A stretch of DNA of 6,258 nucleotides from assembly GCA_029942065.1 (NCBI GenBank), contig JAPYTY010000130.1, positions 1-6,258 of the forward strand. The letters are read 5' to 3'. The notes beneath the pieces are model-generated. The model saw nothing but the letters and a program-made list of their open reading frames with translations, was not told the DNA's origin and made no database searches. Position numbers and translations under genes: made by a program. Positions within the stretch are counted from its first letter, which is position 1. Every line of letters begins with the position of its first letter. This document shows, in pieces, positions 5,261-6,258 of this stretch. Source of the stretch: Acidobacteriota bacterium (GTDB taxonomy: Bacteria; Acidobacteriota; UBA6911; RPQK01; JADFOI01).

Positions 5261-6049
5261 ATGGAATTTTTTCTGGTCGCTATCGTCTCGCTGCTGGTCT
5301 CACCGCTGACCCTTTTTTCGGGGTTCGGGCTGGGCACAGTGTTGATGCCCGTCTTTGCGCTGTTTTTTCCCCTGCCCCTGGCCGTGGCGGCGACCGCGGT
5401 GGTTCACGGGGCCAACAATGCCTTCAAGACCATCTTGATGGGCAGATCGGCGGAGTGGTCCCTGGTCCTGCGTTTCGGCCTGCCCGCCATCCCGTCGGCA
5501 TTTGCCGGGGCCGCCCTGCTGGGCCTCTTTTCCGGAACCCGGGAGATCGCCACCTATTCGCTGGGGGGCATCCAGGCGGTGATCTCGCCGATCAAGCTGC
5601 TGATGGCGGTCCTGATCGGGGTGTTTGCCCTGTTCGAGCTGCTGCCCACACTCCGAACCATGCGCTTTGACCGGAAGTATCTGACGGTGGGAGGGGTTCT
5701 GTCGGGCTTTTTCGGAGGCCTGTCAGGGCATCAGGGAGCCCTTCGGTCGGCCTTTCTGGCCAAGGTCGGAGTATCCAAGGAGGCCTTTGTGGGGACCAAT
5801 GCCGTTATCGGTCTGATGGTTGACACGGCCCGATTGACGGTTTACGCCGGAGCCATTTCAAGTGTGCAGTCCGAACCCGGCCTGGGATCGAGTGAGTGGC
5901 CGCTGATTGCAACCGGCGTGGCGGCGGCCTTTGCAGGAGTCATGATCGGGAAGAGGATGCTCCACAAGGTCACCATGAAATTTGTCCAGAGCCTGGTTGG
6001 CATGTTGTTGATGGCCATCGCACTGGCACTGGGAAGCGGGGTCTTGTAG
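5261..6049 (+). CDS. TauE/SafE-family membrane permease
   Basis: A 262-residue inner-membrane protein of the sulfite exporter TauE/SafE family (members move sulfite, sulfoacetate or other small organic or sulfur anions; many have unknown substrates). About eight hydrophobic segments are visible, near 2-19, 23-49, 68-90, 108-130, 141-156, 175-200, 213-232 and 240-260. The two halves each carry a glycine-rich re-entrant motif: FSGFGLGTVLMPVFAL (19-34) and SGFFGGLSGHQGALRSAFL (148-166), the latter with the family's typical G-x-x-SG-x-x-G run. Length is normal for the family. AAAAGG (5248-5253) lies 7 bases before the ATG, a good ribosome-binding site. It diverges from the porin gene, which suggests, without proving, a shared solute. 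The last codons GTC TTG TAG merge into a REP-like element. Confidence 0.88.
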   Translation: MEFFLVAIVSLLVSPLTLFSGFGLGTVLMPVFALFFPLPLAVAATAVVHGANNAFKTILMGRSAEWSLVLRFGLPAIPSAFAGAALLGLFSGTREIATYSLGGIQAVISPIKLLMAVLIGVFALFELLPTLRTMRFDRKYLTVGGVLSGFFGGLSGHQGALRSAFLAKVGVSKEAFVGTNAVIGLMVDTARLTVYAGAISSVQSEPGLGSSEWPLIATGVAAAFAGVMIGKRMLHKVTMKFVQSLVGMLLMAIALALGSGVL

Positions 6050-6074
6050 GAGTGGCCTCGCTTTGCTTGGCCGC
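6046..6074 (+). repeat. GTAG/GGAG-footed hairpin at the TauE/SafE stop codon (composite element C)
   Basis: GTAG (6046-6049) and GGAG (6049-6052) overlap across the TAG stop. Arms 6052-6061 (GTGGCCTCGC) and 6065-6074 (GCTTGGCCGC) pair around TTT with seven Watson-Crick pairs, one wobble (6053/6073) and two mismatches (6058-6059 against 6067-6068). The last base of the palindrome, C6074, is also the first base of the heptamer array. Foot, loop size and junction are the same as at 2502-2525, although the stem sequence is different. Confidence 0.6.
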
Positions 6075-6101
6075 GTTTCACGTTTCAGGTTCCACGTTTC
6101 A
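6074..6101 (+). repeat. Four tandem SGTTYCA heptamers
   Basis: Units are CGTTTCA, CGTTTCA, GGTTCCA and CGTTTCA, followed by CGC. Two unit variants (TTTCA and TTCCA) are mixed, as in the array at 2525-2552, which likewise ends in CGC or a near match. No gene lies here. Confidence 0.85.
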
Positions 6102-6112
6102 CGCAAAATGAT

Positions 6113-6134
6113 TAGGAGCGTCCAGACGTACTCC
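6113..6134 (+). repeat. Third TAGGAGCG motif with small imperfect hairpin
   Basis: TAGGAGCG (6113-6120) repeats the junction seen after the DUF5916 gene (2500-2507). Here no gene ends. Pairing is GGAG (6115-6118) with CTCC (6131-6134) and CGTC (6119-6122) with GACG (6125-6128), leaving a 2-base centre and a 2-base bulge (TA, 6129-6130), so the fold is weaker than in the other copies. Confidence 0.4.
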
Positions 6135-6202
6135 CTCCGGAGTCGGCGCGCTGAGGCGTACATTTCCAGGAACTCCTTTGCACAGGGCATTTTGAGCTCA
6201 CT

Positions 6203-6258
6203 GCTCCGGAGCCCTGAAGGGGCGGCATAGAATAGCCTGGGGCGTGAGCCCCAGGGGT
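6203..6258. repeat. Cluster of palindromes running off the window end
   Basis: GCTCCGGAGC (6203-6212) is a perfect palindrome; GCCCT (6211-6215) and GGGGC (6219-6223) pair around GAA with one wobble; CCTGGGGC (6236-6243) and GCCCCAGG (6248-6255) pair perfectly around GTGA. They are joined by GGCATAGAATAGCC (6224-6237). From memory, hairpins linked by TATTCTATGCCGCCCC-like spacers recur between genes in Planctomycetota, Verrucomicrobiota and Acidobacteriota. The element is incomplete at the window edge. Confidence 0.6.

Noticed and set aside
1..6258. tRNA, rRNA, insertion sequence or transposase genes
   Set aside because: No cloverleaf, rRNA-like stretch, DDE or HUH transposase motif was seen; the repeats are short non-coding units.

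Overview
The window reads as a stretch of a moderately GC-rich Gram-negative chromosome. It carries five protein genes separated by intergenic spaces packed with short repeats. Two outer-membrane beta-barrel proteins with signal peptides and terminal Phe imply a diderm cell. A DUF5916-type barrel with an N-terminal family-9-like carbohydrate-binding module is most often seen in Acidobacteriota, Bacteroidota and Gemmatimonadota. Together with the codon and GC character I lean towards an uncultured Acidobacteriota-like bacterium, but the sequence alone does not prove this.

Layout. 1-336: no gene; a mosaic of palindromes, a 7-bp tandem array, a hairpin and a possible promoter. 337-2502 (+): secreted CBM9-like/DUF5916 outer-membrane protein. 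2503-2670: repeat-filled gap. 2671-3120 (+): small uncharacterised protein with a Tudor-like C-terminal segment. 3117-3716 (-): Tag, DNA-3-methyladenine glycosylase I, convergent with the previous gene and overlapping it by 4 bp. 3717-3939: four palindromes and an 8-bp tandem repeat. 3940-5148 (-): coiled-coil-bearing outer-membrane porin of the O/P or DcaP type. 5149-5260: divergent regulatory gap. 5261-6049 (+): TauE/SafE-family membrane permease. 6050-6258: repeat-filled gap running off the window.

The genes do not form one pathway. The divergent porin and TauE/SafE permease could jointly move small anions across the two membranes, but that is inference. Tag is a stand-alone DNA-repair gene. 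The barrel protein at the left probably handles an unknown, possibly glycan-like, ligand at the cell surface.

The most unusual content is between the genes. A composite unit occurs three times, at 201-269 (minus orientation), 2502-2552 and 6046-6101. It consists of a palindrome with a 3-nt loop joined, with the same one-base overlap each time, to a tandem array of the heptamer SGTTYCA. The two plus-strand copies start at the stop codon of unrelated genes and carry a GGAG foot. Other hairpins carry a GTAG foot. This resembles REP elements, except that the palindromes differ in sequence from copy to copy while the architecture is kept. A further stretch (2597-2659) is phased in sevens but made of several different heptamers. 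No transposase, CRISPR array, tRNA or rRNA gene is visible.
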